DNA of 64,000 nucleotides from Hyaloscypha bicolor E. Taxonomy: Eukaryota > Ascomycota > Leotiomycetes > Helotiales > Hyaloscyphaceae. The notes under the pieces were generated by a model. The model was given only the letters and a program-made list of their open reading frames with translations, did no database searches and was not told where the DNA came from. Position numbers and translations under genes: made by a program. The stretch covers positions 2,269,750 to 2,333,749 of the forward strand of contig NW_020194589.1 in assembly GCF_002865645.1 (NCBI RefSeq), in the 5' to 3' direction. Positions 30,648 to 42,692 of this stretch are shown here, one piece after another; the stretch's first letter is position 1; every line of letters begins with the position of its first letter.

Positions 30648-31260
30648 CTTAGAGGTTATTGTGGCAAGTTCTGGAATCTACTTTTCAAAGGACGCTGGAA
30701 GTGCCGTAACTATTGAAAGAATGAGAGGAAACGCCATAGGGGATATACAAAAGTGAAGTTCCACGGAAAGTGGTCTCGCAGCTGCAGCTTCCCGATGGCC
30801 AACGATAAGCTTCGAGGCAGAACGCTTCACTCAGCTTCCCCCGATGATAACGAAAGCGTTCTGGACCGAGAAAACCAACATGCCAAGTGCGAAAGAACTC
30901 CATCCAGCTGAGCCGTTATCTTTTCTGGGGATCAAATCAAATAAGATTGAGCGACGGTCAATGTGTGGTTGGAGTCAAGGTCCTTGTCAGAATTGATGTG
31001 ACGGATGCATAAGTGGAGCTTTCTTGTAGACTGTTAAGACCTTAGTCTCCATCTCCGTGTACAACATGTTATCAGTATTGGCTGGATGCGTGATACGCCG
31101 GATCCTAATAGATTCTCCTAGAGAAGATCAATTGACCAAGATGATATAAGAAGCCTCGAGGTTGAGTCAACAGAGAGGCAGGAGCGTTCCTAATCGCCAG
31201 CTACCACCATCTCCATTTCTGCGCCAATCGATATTCAGTACCTCCTCTCAATTACGTGAA
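30648..31260. other. Intergenic between two divergent pseudogenes
   Basis: This would have been the shared promoter of the permease and the plus-strand monooxygenase. Short frames only; no motif is recognised. Confidence 0.45.
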
Positions 31261-32684
31261 GATGCCCAGCGTCATTACCACTCCCCCAAGATCTCTGGAT
31301 GTTGCCATCGTCGGCTCCGGGCCTGATAGACTTCAGCTGCTATTGCTCTCCGACGGCAGGGACACCGAGTTACAGTATATGAAAGATACGACTTCGCAAA
31401 TGAGGTTGGAGCATCATTGTCTGCCGCCTCCATTGGATGGGAGGTTCTGGAGCAATGGAAGGTAGATATACCCGCCGTGAAGCCCTTGGTTCTCCAGAAA
31501 TTGATTGTAAGATTAACTGAATGGGAAACCGGAGCCGTCAGAGGAGAATATGAACTGGGCGATTATAAAGCTAGATTTGGAACTGGGAGTTAGACAAAGG
31601 AGCTGAAGTGTGGGGGTATCTGTTAACGAGGTCGTAGGAATATTTCAATTTCCATCGGATTGACATCCATACTGTCCTCTTGGATACCGTCAAGGCGTAA
31701 TCAAGCAAAGAAATGGGGCTGCAAAGAAAGATTGTTGTGAACCATAAAGTATTAGAAGTCAATGTTGAGAAGGGGTTCGTCAAATTTGAGAATGGCAACA
31801 CAGCTACTGTGGATCTGATAGTTGCTGCAGATGGTATTTGCGTGAGTCTTCAACTGAAGATGGACGCTGGATGAACGCTGAGAGATATTTTTTCTAATCA
31901 TTGTCGCCCAAAACTTGGGAATAACGCCTAGCGTAGAGAGTAGCACATCTTGTTGTCATCGAGGTATTAGTCAGTCCTCGAAATTACATGAGCTCGGCCT
32001 CTCAGAATTCGTCCTGAATAATGGTATCGAATTCTGCGGCGGTTTCGGCATCAACAAAATTGTGATGTCTGCTTGCCATAGTGGGGAGAACATCAGTTGC
32101 TACTGTTTCTTTCCGTGAGGTTCAAGGACTTTCTAAATTTGTTGTGCTCTGTTGACCCTGCCACAGTGCTTCATGTAACGACTTAAATAAAGTCGGCTGG
32201 AATATATCCGCCACATCAGAAGGACTGGCAGAAACATCCCGGACCTCGTTCAACAAGTCAGAACCTTGTTCTTAAATGTAGAAGACACAATATGTGGCAT
32301 CTTTATATATTTCAGCCCTATCCGTACTGGCACAAGGGCAAGATAGGTCTCCTCGGCGACGCGGCACATCCCATCCTGAGCTAAGGGTTCTGCATCGCTA
32401 TTGAAAACGCCGGAGCACTAGGTCATATTTTCAGCGATGAGTTCAGCTCGATCTGGCTGAATGATGTGAGAAGTTGAATGATGTGAGAAAGGGATTGGAG
32501 TTATAGGAGAAGGTGAGGAAGGAGTGAGCGAGCAGAGTTCAAGCTGCGAGTGCAAGAGAAAGGATGGACTTGAATGAGAGGATCGGATGGAGCAGTAGGA
32601 GTGGCAAGCCGGGGAAATTGGCAATTGAGGAGGTCTGTGGATATGATATGCTTGCTCATATTCGAGAATTAGGCGGTCAGCCAT
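31261..32684 (+). pseudogene. FAD-dependent monooxygenase (salicylate hydroxylase-like), broken
   Basis: Group A flavin hydroxylase remnant. The start codon and first beta strand are clear (LDVAIVGSGP), but a frameshift immediately after GSGP destroys the GxGxxG dinucleotide motif. The shifted frame resumes with ALRRQGHRVTVYERYDFANE and SAASIGWEVLEQW, then stops at about 31593. Later remnants include VDLIVAADGI (31800-31835) and LLGDAAHPIL at about 32350, where the next codon is TAA in place of the family's glutamine, followed by GFCIAIENAGALG. The C-terminal remnant (RVQAASARERMDLNERIGW) has two more in-frame stops. A 15-bp direct repeat (TGAATGATGTGAGAA) lies at about 32457-32490. No single change would restore the gene. 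Confidence 0.8.
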
Positions 32685-33354
32685 GAGCTTGGCTTTCCTC
32701 GAGTCCCAGTTGGAGATAACTTCCACTACTTCACAATCCTTCTCTGTCCAGGCCAATCCAGAGTGTTGGCAGATAGCCATCTTCCATTCTGTAAAACTAT
32801 TCAAGGAATCGGCGTTCAATTATTCCGAATTTGCGGCCTCGACCTAAGATTTTTGTGCCAGAATATGCACCCTGCCATTAGGACTTTTAGCCTATGCAAC
32901 TCTATATGCACCTCCCCGGCCTTGCTCGTGTGATAGCTTTGCTCCTGCAAATAAAAAATGCGAAGACTGGGATTTCTGAGAACTTTACCTCGTGTTTGCT
33001 TTCCAATCCTCCACTCATTCGTGCTCAACACCTTGGGAATCCAATACATCGCAGCAACAAACCCAAGCGCATTGATTTTCGGGCATCCATTTGCTGGAGC
33101 CCCGACTGCCGCAGGTATGCGCAATGACACACGACTCCGTGGCGAGGCGAATCTTGATGTTACGGGTATCAGAACAACTTTAGCCCCGGAAAGTCAAGCA
33201 GCGGTGGGATTTCTCCTTGGAAAACGGGTGTTAGAGATTTTGAGCAGATATTTGAGTGCCTTCTTTGTGTTTATTCTTCGAGGAAATGGAGGCGAGGGGT
33301 TCTGAGATAGTAAATCAGATTCAAGAAGAGCATGAGTCTGATTTTATTGTTTGT
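32685..33354. other. Intergenic between the two monooxygenase loci
   Basis: Frames of about 100 codons occur on both strands (32816-33130 minus, 32958-33305 plus), but neither has a recognisable domain. I call no gene. Confidence 0.4.
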
Positions 33355-34655
33355 CTACTTCAATTTCGTCCGCCGAGCCAAGATAGCGCTACCCTCGTTC
33401 AGATTCTTAAAGTCATGAGCATCAAGACAAGCCTGCCTGCTCATCAGAACAGCCCATGAAGTCCGATCCCTCATCTCAGTCTCAAACTTCTCAATCGCAT
33501 CAACTTGAGATATAGTACCCTTCGAGACCTCAACCAGTCGGTCATGTAGAAAGCGAGCATCTGTGATGCCATGATTTGCTGCTTCTCCTCGATCTAGTGA
33601 ATTTCATCAGCAAGGACAACTCAAACGACGCGAAAGCAAAAAACGTACACATTGTCATAGCATGTGCAGCATCTCCGATAAGCGTAACTTTTCCATCAAA
33701 AGGCCATTCCAGACATGGCCAGTCTGCTAACTTGATCTCCAAGATCTCCGTTCCCTCGGGTATATTCTGCACAGCTTTCTTCAGTCTCGGCTCGAAGTCA
33801 TGCGCCAAATCTTTCATCTTTTGTAGCTTTTCGGAATTTGTGGCAGGGACTTCATCAGCTTGGTTTCGTACAGGCCAGGAGATATTGAGTTGTGCAGAGT
33901 AGTACTCGTCGTCTCCTTGAGATCCGTTGACTTCAGGCGTGTCCAGCGTTGCAAACCACAAATACGTTGATGTTTCGGGATGACAACCTTGGAAAAGCAG
34001 AGGATCAAGAGCTCTGAGCGGCGACATTTCACTTGGCGATAGCTTGACTGTGGCACCTAGGAATCGTATAGGCAGCTGGCACAATGATCCTGTTTCTGGG
34101 CAGAGAGTCCTCCGTACTTTCGAGGTCGATCCATCAGCACCAACGAGAAGTCTTCCTTCAGATATTGTCCCATCCTGGAATGTGACTTGTACACCTGATG
34201 GCGTAGTCTCAACGCTGGCAATATTCTTGTTCCATTGGACATCAATCCCATCAAGAAGGAGCTTCCTGAACTTTTCTCGATTGATACGACGACGTGGTGC
34301 CGGAGGTATTTGGAAGACAGCTTCTGCATTTGCCAGGTTCAAGAAAAGAAATTGTCCGGTATCTTTTCGCCCTTGTTCTGGATCAACTTGGATGGTTCCC
34401 AAGCGCTCGAAAAGTGGTGGTGGAAGGCAGGCTTGCAATGCTTCAAGCGCCCAGTGGATCGTGATTCCCCATCCATGACCACGGACGTCAATGTGCTCAT
34501 CTCTATCAAAGATTATGAATGGTATCCCATCCTAGGCATTCTTCAGTATTGCCACATGACATAGAGGGGAAATTTGTGCAAACCATCTTCAGAGACTGAG
34601 CGAGAACGAGGCCAACTACACCAGCTCCAACGATGATCACTGGGAGATCTGACAT
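33355..34655 (-). CDS. FAD-dependent monooxygenase, intact
   Basis: Flavoprotein hydroxylase of the PHBH/salicylate hydroxylase class; substrate unknown, likely an aromatic or polyketide ring. Three exons, 34655-34584, 34531-33649 and 33593-33355, give 397 residues, a normal length. Motifs: FAD Rossmann GAGVVG (residues 10-15), the second FAD signature VGADGSTSKVR, and the ribityl-binding GDAAHAM (about residue 310) split by intron 2 right after AMTM. Introns are 52 and 55 nt. Unlike its neighbours it has no stop or frameshift. The final exon (YRGEAANHGITDARFLHDRL...) aligns well with family C-termini. It may have served the same pathway as the surrounding pseudogenes. Confidence 0.87.
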
Positions 34656-35490
34656 CTTTTGTTATTTACTTCTGCTTTTCGGGATCAAATTGTGTGCTTG
34701 ACAGCGTGAGTTCTTGAGGGGGCTCAGTCAGTGCTCCTAGAATCCTTCAAATGTTCGATGTCTCACGTGAAATAGTCACAGCCCTAACGGGAAGGAGCGG
34801 CTCGAGCGGTCTAGTCACATTGTGGGTACCCGAGATCTTCTCGATTGTCTACAATACTGTGAGAGATACGCCGCATTGATCTTTCTAACACCGATTGGGC
34901 TACGAGAAAGAACAACCATCACGGGGGACGCGTTGATATCTCTATCGCGACGCACAGCAGTAAGAATGGGGGTGGCAAAAGCCCCGGCCACTTCGGTGCA
35001 GCCATATCTTTGGAAGTTTCGAAGAAGTGTGGCCTACCCGCTGGAGATATTTCTCCATGCAAATTGGTCACAGAATGCCACCCCGCCACATTATGGAGGT
35101 CACTATCTCATCTTGACATTTTGATAAATAGCTTTGAAGATACGTCGCAAAAGCTGTCGTCCCTATTCGGGCTAGATGATCGACACCAGGATCAGGGGCT
35201 GCAAGCGAGCCCCCCATGTACCCTTCGGACAGCTATCTCGGTGGGTTTTCGGACATCACCCAAGCTCTCAGCTCATCAAGATTTGGTGACCTTGTATGAA
35301 ATTCAACTTTTGACAAAGTTTACAAGATAATTGCGACAGGAATTGCAGTAGCGACGAACTTTTTTGAGGTAGGAACCTTTCTCAATATCAAAACCTAGAA
35401 GACGTCTTCCCAATCTTCTTCCCTCAATGTCATCAAACCAGTTGCCATTTCCTCTACCTCAAATTTTCTACCTCCATTTGAACCAGAAGC
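34656..35490. other. Intergenic with unassigned open frames
   Basis: Frames at 34822-35124 and 35010-35330 (plus) have reasonable amino-acid composition but begin at GTG or internal codons and match no family I know. It should also contain the promoters of the monooxygenase (minus) and the esterase (plus). A TCTCACGTGAAA E-box-like site is near 34760. Confidence 0.4.
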
Positions 35491-36571
35491 ATGGCACAAC
35501 ACCACGAAGCACTCAATCCGATACATCCTTCAGTCCTCTCCTCCCTTGATCCAACATTCGTCAAGTTCTACAACGAGCATGTAGCGAATATCCCGAACAA
35601 GCCGATCGACATCAACCTCCTGCGAAGCAAATACTCCGTCCTCTATTCATACGGCACAGCTCCAGCTCCAGAAGCTGCAAAGATATGGGATACCAGAATC
35701 CTGGGCTATCAAGGAGCGGAGATCTCAGTACAGATGCACGAGCCAGCTAGTCCTGGACCTTGGCCGGTACATGTTGATTTCCACTGTGGAGGTAAGATTC
35801 GGAATACCCAGGAAATCTGGCAGATTGCTGATAGGTAACAGGATGGGGACTTGGAGACCTCAACACTGAATCTCACATCTGCAAGCACATCGTATCCCTC
35901 GCCAACGTAGCCGTCATCGACGTAGCATATCGGCTTGTCCCCGAAAACCCCTTCCCGACCGGGATCCTTGACTCCTTTGCCGCCCTACAATACATAACTT
36001 CGCCGTATGGAGTTGAACAATTCAACATCAATCCCACGAAGATGTCAATTGGGGGAGTCTCAGCAGGATGGAATATTGCATTGATACTGGCACATTTAGC
36101 TTGAAACGCAGACATTCCGCTGAGATTAGTGGTTGTGGGAACACCGACTGTCGACGATTTAAGCAAATACGAAAATGCACAAGGAAGCCCGTATAAGAGT
36201 ATGCAGGAGATGGAATTCGCTCCCACGTTAAACTGGGCAAGGTTAAGTGGTGTGACGACTTGAAGTGGAGCAGTCTGAGTAAGGACCCTGAAGAGAGGAA
36301 CAAGCAGACGGAAGACGTGAAATGGTTTGCGGATCTGATGATAGCGCATAGTTTCAAGAATCTGGGGAAGACGGTTATTTATACGGCTGGGTGTGATCCT
36401 TTGAGGGATGAGGGGGAGGCGTATGGGAGGAGGCTGGTGGAGGCTGGGAACGAGGTTACGATGAAGAGGTTCGAGGGCGTTCCGCACCATTTTATGCATA
36501 TGGATGCTGGTATGTTCTTCTCAACCCTGGTTGCAGAGTGTATCGAGGCCATGCTGACGAGATTTCTTTAG
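35491..36571 (+). pseudogene. Alpha/beta hydrolase (hormone-sensitive-lipase-type esterase), broken
   Basis: Esterase/lipase remnant. Exon 1 (35491-35791) opens with ATG, and a 50-nt intron (35792-35841) joins it to exon 2. The HSL oxyanion motif HGGG reads HCGGW, with cysteine for the first glycine. AYRLVPENPFP is intact. The nucleophile elbow GxSAGxN reads GGVSAGWN, with tryptophan in place of glycine. An in-frame TGA at 36102-36104 interrupts AHLA*NADIPLRL where CGA (Arg) is expected. Frame is then lost near 36240, and the last third (KWFADLMIAHSF, YTAGCDPLRDEGEAYGRRL, FEGVPHHFMHM) continues in the next frame to 36571. The catalytic aspartate and histidine regions survive. Confidence 0.8.
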
Positions 36572-37320
36572 CTCTTCCACAAGGCAGGAAATATATCGAG
36601 ATGCTATCGGAAGAGATCAGGAATTCTCTAGTTGTCGAAGTCTAGCAGAATACACATCATACTTGTTGAAAACCCCCAGCTTTATAGATATACGAATGCG
36701 GCGGGTCATTCTAGGCGTTCACAACACCCACAACAGTCCATCCAAAAAACAACGAGAGGATCCAAGCGTCAGGGGTTGCTGAACGAAGAGGCTTTACCGA
36801 AGGGCCTATACCACGTGACAAAAGTCGATGTAAGATCCCGTAGTGTCTGGTCAGTAAGGGAGCATGCCAAAAGGTGTTCCTGTCGCACGTGCAATGACTC
36901 CACAGACCAGCTTTGTCATCCCAAATACTGCCACCCAAAGTAGTAGAAAGGTAGGACTGCCCTTGTTGTTCTAGTGTCCACCAAAAAGAATTTCCTGTTT
37001 AGTGCACCCAAATTAAGTAAGATGACTTGTGGAAAGCATAGATGAAAACCAAAGAGTGTTATGCAGACTTTCCAGGATGTTTTGGCTAGCTAACGTATGA
37101 TGCTAGCTTGAATGAAGTTGCTTGATCTGGTACATGACAAAGGGAGATGATGCAAAAGAAGGTAGATTCCTGCCCACATGAAGGACTTACTTTAAGTCTC
37201 CAAACTTGCTCAATCATGTGAATCTGAATCAGTAGAGAAGGGGTACTTTGTTCTCTGTAGGTGTCTAGAAGTGCTTGATATTCAAATTCTATGGCTACAT
37301 CTATATCTACATCTTCTGGT
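36572..37320. other. Intergenic, no gene seen
   Basis: AT-rich, with only short frames on both strands. An E-box-like CCACGTGAC is near 36812. No motif or domain is recognised. Confidence 0.45.
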
Positions 37321-38051
37321 TTACATCTTTTGCGCTTTCAAAGTCGATTTCCGAAGCATTGACATTTCCTCTTGCTCCAAAGTATTGATACCCGATTGCG
37401 TCTGCGAAGGTGGATCTGGACTCCCAGTCCTCATGCATTCGGCGTAGTACTTGACGGCCGTGGCCTAATCGCCGAGGACGATCGGTTGCGAAGGAGCTCT
37501 GTGAAGAGGGTAAAACGCTACCCAGTCAGAGATCCATTTCCTGCTGCTTCTTCCGTCTCGGCCTTGTTCCTATTTGTTTCTTAGCAATGAAGAAGAAACT
37601 AAGATAGGGCTTCTGCCCTCCCGGCATCGTACTCGCCAATATTGAGCATGGTGTTCCAGCGAAGAATAGAATCCTCGGCTTGAAGTCCACGAGCGGCTTG
37701 TTCTCCAATCGCCAGCCCTACGACTTTAGTATCAAGAATTATACGAAGAAGTTGTCGCACAAACCTGTTTAATATCCAACACAACCCTGACATCTGAGGA
37801 ATACAGAAAATGGGCTGTAATGCCGATTTCGCGATCTGTTGAAGTGATTAGTAGTTACAGTGTGCTCAGCCGATGTTTGGATGTTGTGCTTACGTTGTTG
37901 AGAGTAGAAATGAAATGGAGGATTGAGTAGGGCCAGAAGAGAAGTGGCCGCAAGAGCAGATTTGTTGATGGTTGCGCTGCCTAGTATGATCACTTCTCTT
38001 CTTACCCTCTCTAGTTCGGCCTGAGATCGGCATTGTGGACAATCTTTAGAT
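37321..38051 (-). pseudogene. Fragmentary multi-exon hypothetical gene
   Basis: Pieces on the minus strand look coding and are joined by good splice sites. About 38051-37894 encodes KDCPQCRSQAELERVRREV then ILGSATINKSALAATSLLA; 37835-37765 encodes REIGITAHFLYSSDVRVVLD; 37464-37321 encodes ATAVKYYAECMRTGSPD and ends MLRKSTLKAQKM. Between them LAIGEQAARGLQAEDSILRW and NTMLNIGEYDAGRAEAL are clear at about 37710-37615, but they are not in frame with the exon before, and a stop follows. The CPQC near the start hints at a zinc site, and the later part resembles TPR-like helices; both are weak. Either a frameshifted gene or one whose exons I have misjoined. Family unknown. Confidence 0.4.
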
Positions 38052-41000
38052 CTTGGAGGTTAGTGGGCTATGAGTCAAGGGAGGCCTTGGGTGCGAACCT
38101 TGAGTATTTGTTTCTTGCGAGTTTCAGCTTCCCTGCCGGTTTGCTTTGGTAGTGCTCGTTTGTTTCTGTTCTCTCTTTGGTTTGGCAGTCAGGAGTAGTA
38201 GGTGACTCCCGGGAGAATCACAACCTCTCAAGCACCCATAGTAGATACTGTTGGGATCTTGGTGCAATAAGCCATCGAGAATTGCGCAATGCGCCCTCTG
38301 GTATTCCGAGGGGCATGCCTGTTCGAGCATTATTATAACCACTAGAGCTCTGGCGGAGATCGGAAGATATGTTCCCTGTCAGAATCTTTCCGTTAACTTG
38401 ATGCAAGATATAGAAAATTCTGGGTCAGGAAGAAAGAGGTAGTTACGGTCTTGTATGCGCTGCTCGACAGCTCGAGGTATGGTTCTAGGCATTATCTTTG
38501 ATACACTTGTCAGTTGTATCTAGTACACGATGCAAGCTGAACGGAGAAAGAAGGCGTTGTGTTGTTGACGCAGTGTGATTTTTGCCCATTAGACTGACTG
38601 ATGTCCTTAAGTGCCAGGAAGGTGTTAGCAAAGTTCCAGAGCTTGGCCTCAATCTGGATCCTTACCGAATGTTCTATGTAGCCCCGTGCCTTCAAAGGTT
38701 GAGATGGAGCACGCAGCGTTGGCATGCATGGTATGGGGGTGTTTGGGAAAGGAAGGAAGTTTACGGAAAGTGGGGGGAAATCTTTAACTCGCTTCCGCCG
38801 AGCGAGGAAGTCCCGACCTCGGGGAGGACACATTACACCCGCCGCATCAGAAGGTTTTCATGGCACAGCACAATGTTGCAAAAGCAAAATGTCAACACTC
38901 TTTTCACACGCAAAAATCTCGACTTAGAGCTCGTCGTTCTCTCCACCCGAAGCAATACCGACAACCACTCCCTGGGAGTAGGAACTTCGCTCGAAGCTCC
39001 ATGTTTTGGTGGTGTTGTCGCACAGTCTCTGGGACAAAGAAGGCACGAAAAAAGACGTTTTAAGTCTTTTGTTGACGAAGGACGTTGAAATAGCGTACAT
39101 ACCTTCGGGCGCTCGGGCACACACTACGAAGCGATCACCTGATCGCTTGTGAAAAGGGGGTTCAGGCGGGGACCGTGCCCTGGAGCCAGCCTCTAGTTTG
39201 TCTTTGTGCAGACGATTATCTTTAATTCACAATTCTCGAGTGAGGAGCCATGAGAAAGAACCTCTGTGGTGGTGCAGACATTCTCGTTGTCAGAATGAAG
39301 CGTTATGTTTGACGAGTCAGACTTAAATGATTGACAATTGTGAGAGTTCTTGCTGCTGTATCCCATTCATTTCTACTTGCAATTTGATGGGCTTGCTAAG
39401 AGTTTCCTTCAAAGTCGATGAAGGCAGCATTGGTTACGATAGTCCTTTCTTCTCTTCAACCATTCCAACTCCCCAGAATCAGGTCCATGAAGCGCTGTTT
39501 CCGTTCTAGAACGCGCCACTACTTAGCGACCTGGACCACGGAACATCAGATCTTGGGGCCGGACGTAATCACAAACCAAACCTCCAAAAGGCAACTACGA
39601 GTAAGTGTAAGTCTGTCAACTCTTAGCTCAGAAGCTTGTTTTTCGTAAGTTCACGCTCTTCTGGCCTCATTTTCCCCGTCGGAGGCGCCCGAAATGGCCA
39701 TCCTTCGGGCAAGCCTCCAACAAACCGGCCAACTCTCACCCCCTTGAAATGCCCCTTCCTTCCCCTCTGCACCACCCAGATCGGCCGCCGTCAACTGTAC
39801 GCTGTCCCACTTGATTATTATTCCAGAAGAACTAGAAGAAATAATTTTCCATTTATCAAGTAATACAGTTACGCGAGCTGTCTGATGTTCCAATCGGAGG
39901 TTTTATTCTTGAACCTGGAAGACAGGACAGGGAAGGAGTGGGCCGGGACAGGCTCGGGATGGCGCGAGGCTGGAACGCAATTGCGCATGTCTTCCTGGAA
40001 TTTTCACTGCGGGGCAGAAGAGGGGCATTCTGCATCAAAGTTAGGTTCTGACTTCACGAGATCTGCGCATGCTTGTTGCGCATCAAGTGGATCCCGTCGA
40101 GTAATTTTCGAGTAAGTGGAAATGACACACTAAGGGCACATGGGGTCAACGAGAGGGTATGAGGGTATGAAAGAGTGGGCAGAGTCTGGTGAGGATGAGG
40201 TGATGCACGGGTTCGTGAAAAACGAGACGAGGAATTAGGTAATGGGTTCCCCATTCTGGCTCCAAGTCTGGGCACGGAAAGAAAGAAAGCGCGCATTTTT
40301 CGATACTCCTGAGTCCTAGTGCAATAGGCAACGCGAGGGCCTCTTCGTCACCAGGCTGGGAAAGCATCGAGTAGGCGATTTCTATTACTTCATCGGCGTA
40401 GCACAGGAGCAAATTCCTTGCCTGTCAAACGAGCGCATTGGGCGCCCCTGGCAACGGGTATTGCGGGAAGGCGTGCTCACATGACCCTCTCCGAGGAGAT
40501 GTGAACTTTGGAATATCAAAAGTTTCACGCCATTTCGCGGGGTGCACAGAGCAGGTTTTTCCTGTCTGCGTGTCGTCTGTCGTTTCGCACCTCGCGCCAG
40601 TGATGTGTGTGGTAGTTTTCCCCGCATTCTGAGGGTGTTGTTGACGTGATCTTTTCGACATCGTGCCGGACCTTGATTGGTTGCATACGCAATCGGGTTG
40701 TGGAAATGGCATTCGAGCTTGATTGGGAATGTTCTTGCTCGGAAGAGGCGATTGGTGTTGAGATCATGTGAAATAAAAGGCTCAGCCTCGAGATGTTTCA
40801 CCGAATCCGGAGGTGAGCGACATGCAGCCACAGCAAAACTCAAAGCTGGGGAGGCCGGCATTCAAAGTCTCAGCCACGAAGGCTTGAAGTCGACGAATGC
40901 GTGTTTGCCCATCAGCCAAACGATCTGCAATGGATCTTGATGCGGAAATTAGTGTAGGATGAGACAGAAAGGTTCCACAGCCAGCGAATGAAGTGCATTC

Positions 41001-42692
41001 GAACACTTTAGTCATGGCCTGAATGTGTTCGAGCTGCAAACTCGCGCGAGGGTTGTACCCTTTGCCCGCCACCAGTGAGAGAGATTGCTTGAGGAATTGA
41101 AAGCAAAACATCCAACGGGTTTCCATCGGGAACGTTGCCGGGCAACACGCCACGATTTATCCTCTGGTCCCATAGGGGAAAATTTGATGTCTCTCGTAAG
41201 TTCCACAGCTCATGAGGTGAGCAGCTGACTTTGCGGCGGCTAGAGATGGTACATCTGCCAATGCTTTGCAGAGTACCCTTTTGGAAGTGAGCTGGCAGGT
41301 GACAGGTTGGGCCAATGTGCATAGTCGCGGTGAAGCTCTCATCTTTCCCCTGACTCCTGAACCTCTCGCAATGTTGCCGATATGAAGCTCCTGCTTGCTG
41401 GTTTGCTGGCAGTCGCTGCTGGCATGTGCCTTTGAGCCTTTGAGGGGCTTGCCCAGAAGACGGCCCTCCCAATTGAGCAGTGTTCAGCCCAGCCTCGTTC
41501 TCCACTGCCACATTCGACCTGCGACCTGGCCGCCGTCCCCGGACTGCAATGTCTGAGCCACCCTTGTGCTCTGTGGCCCTACAGCACGAAGAGCCTCTAA
41601 ACGCCCATCTGTGCATGCTGCGCTTACGGAGGACTGTGGTACAGCAGCGGAACCGCGATAGTGCTGGCACTTCTGTTTGGCTGCCACGTTGGTTTTGAGC
41701 AGCGTTACCGCCAACATCCAGACCAAAGAGCCGGAGTGTTCGAAATTCGGGCGCCCATCAGGTCCCAGAGGGAGATGTGGCGCGTGCAAGCCCTCGCCTC
41801 CGTTGGCCCTCCTCTTTTCGGGGTGCTCGGTGCTCTGTGCTCGGTGCCCTGTGCCTGATTCTCAGCGGGCGCCATGGCTTCAGACCCATGACCGTGTTCT
41901 TAGTACAGTATTCTTACGTTTATTTTCAGGGATGCACCGTCGCGTCTCGCACCCAGGCCGACTGGATTGCTCCCATCATCAGATGACCGTACCCCGTTTG
42001 GCATGACGCCTTCTGCGCGTCTCCAGTCCTTGCCCCGTACAGGATTAGTCGCACAGTAGTTTAGTTTGTGACCCAAGAGCAAAATCGCCGACGCAAGAGG
42101 GGGCATCGCAGATTCATGCATCAGCTTGGCACTGGGACCGCCGAGCCCAGCTCACATCAGCACCACCGAGAGCCATCAACCACCCCAGCCCGGATAGTCA
42201 ACATACGCTCACGCTCTCAGGTACACCGCGCCCCAGCGGCTTGGGCCCTTGGGCCATATAGGTTCCGTGGTTACAGACTGCTGCACCGTGACACATAAAT
42301 TCATGGTTCTGCCCATGAAATATAAGATCCATTGAGCCCCGCCGAGGAGGAGGTCCGGCGTTGGGAAACAAATGTTGAAAGCATCCGACAGTGGACAAAG
42401 GAAAACTCTGCCCTCTTCATCATGTGTTGTTGAGCCAGACCACCACGAACACTTACTTACCCTCCTCCGTGTTGCTCGAGAAGAACCTCGAACTCGTCGC
42501 CGGCACTGACCTCATTGCCCCGAGCCTGAGCCTGCGCCTGCGCCTACGCCTGCTCCTGCCAAGAATTCGCTCGGCCTTCTAGAAAGCAGGCCGAAGGAGA
42601 AAAGTTCCAGTGCCGTCATCCCGGCTACGCAAGGCCCTCGCTCGCTCCCTCGCTCGCGCTCTCCGCATTTGGCCGCGAATCGATCATTCAAA
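38052..42692. other. 4.6-kb gene-poor region upstream of the arrestin gene
   Basis: Several frames exceed 150 codons (38582-39088 plus, 40385-40861 minus, 41008-41670 minus), but their composition is Arg/Ser/Cys-rich and patternless and they overlap each other, as expected of non-coding GC-balanced DNA. The last 300 bp are pyrimidine-rich with a GCCTGC repeat, consistent with a fungal promoter and leader. Confidence 0.45.
42522..42560. repeat. (GCCTGC)n-like short repeat
   Basis: Degenerate GCCTGA/GCCTGC/GCCTAC hexamers in the presumed leader of the arrestin gene. Confidence 0.7.

Noticed and set aside
38582..39088. 168-codon plus-strand frame
   Set aside because: No recognisable motif, patternless composition, and competing frames of similar length on the other strand.
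40385..40861. 158-codon minus-strand frame
   Set aside because: Same reasons: random-looking composition and no splice or start context.
41008..41670. 220-codon minus-strand frame
   Set aside because: Arg/Cys/Ser-rich composition, no domain, and it overlaps other equally long frames on both strands in a gene-free region.
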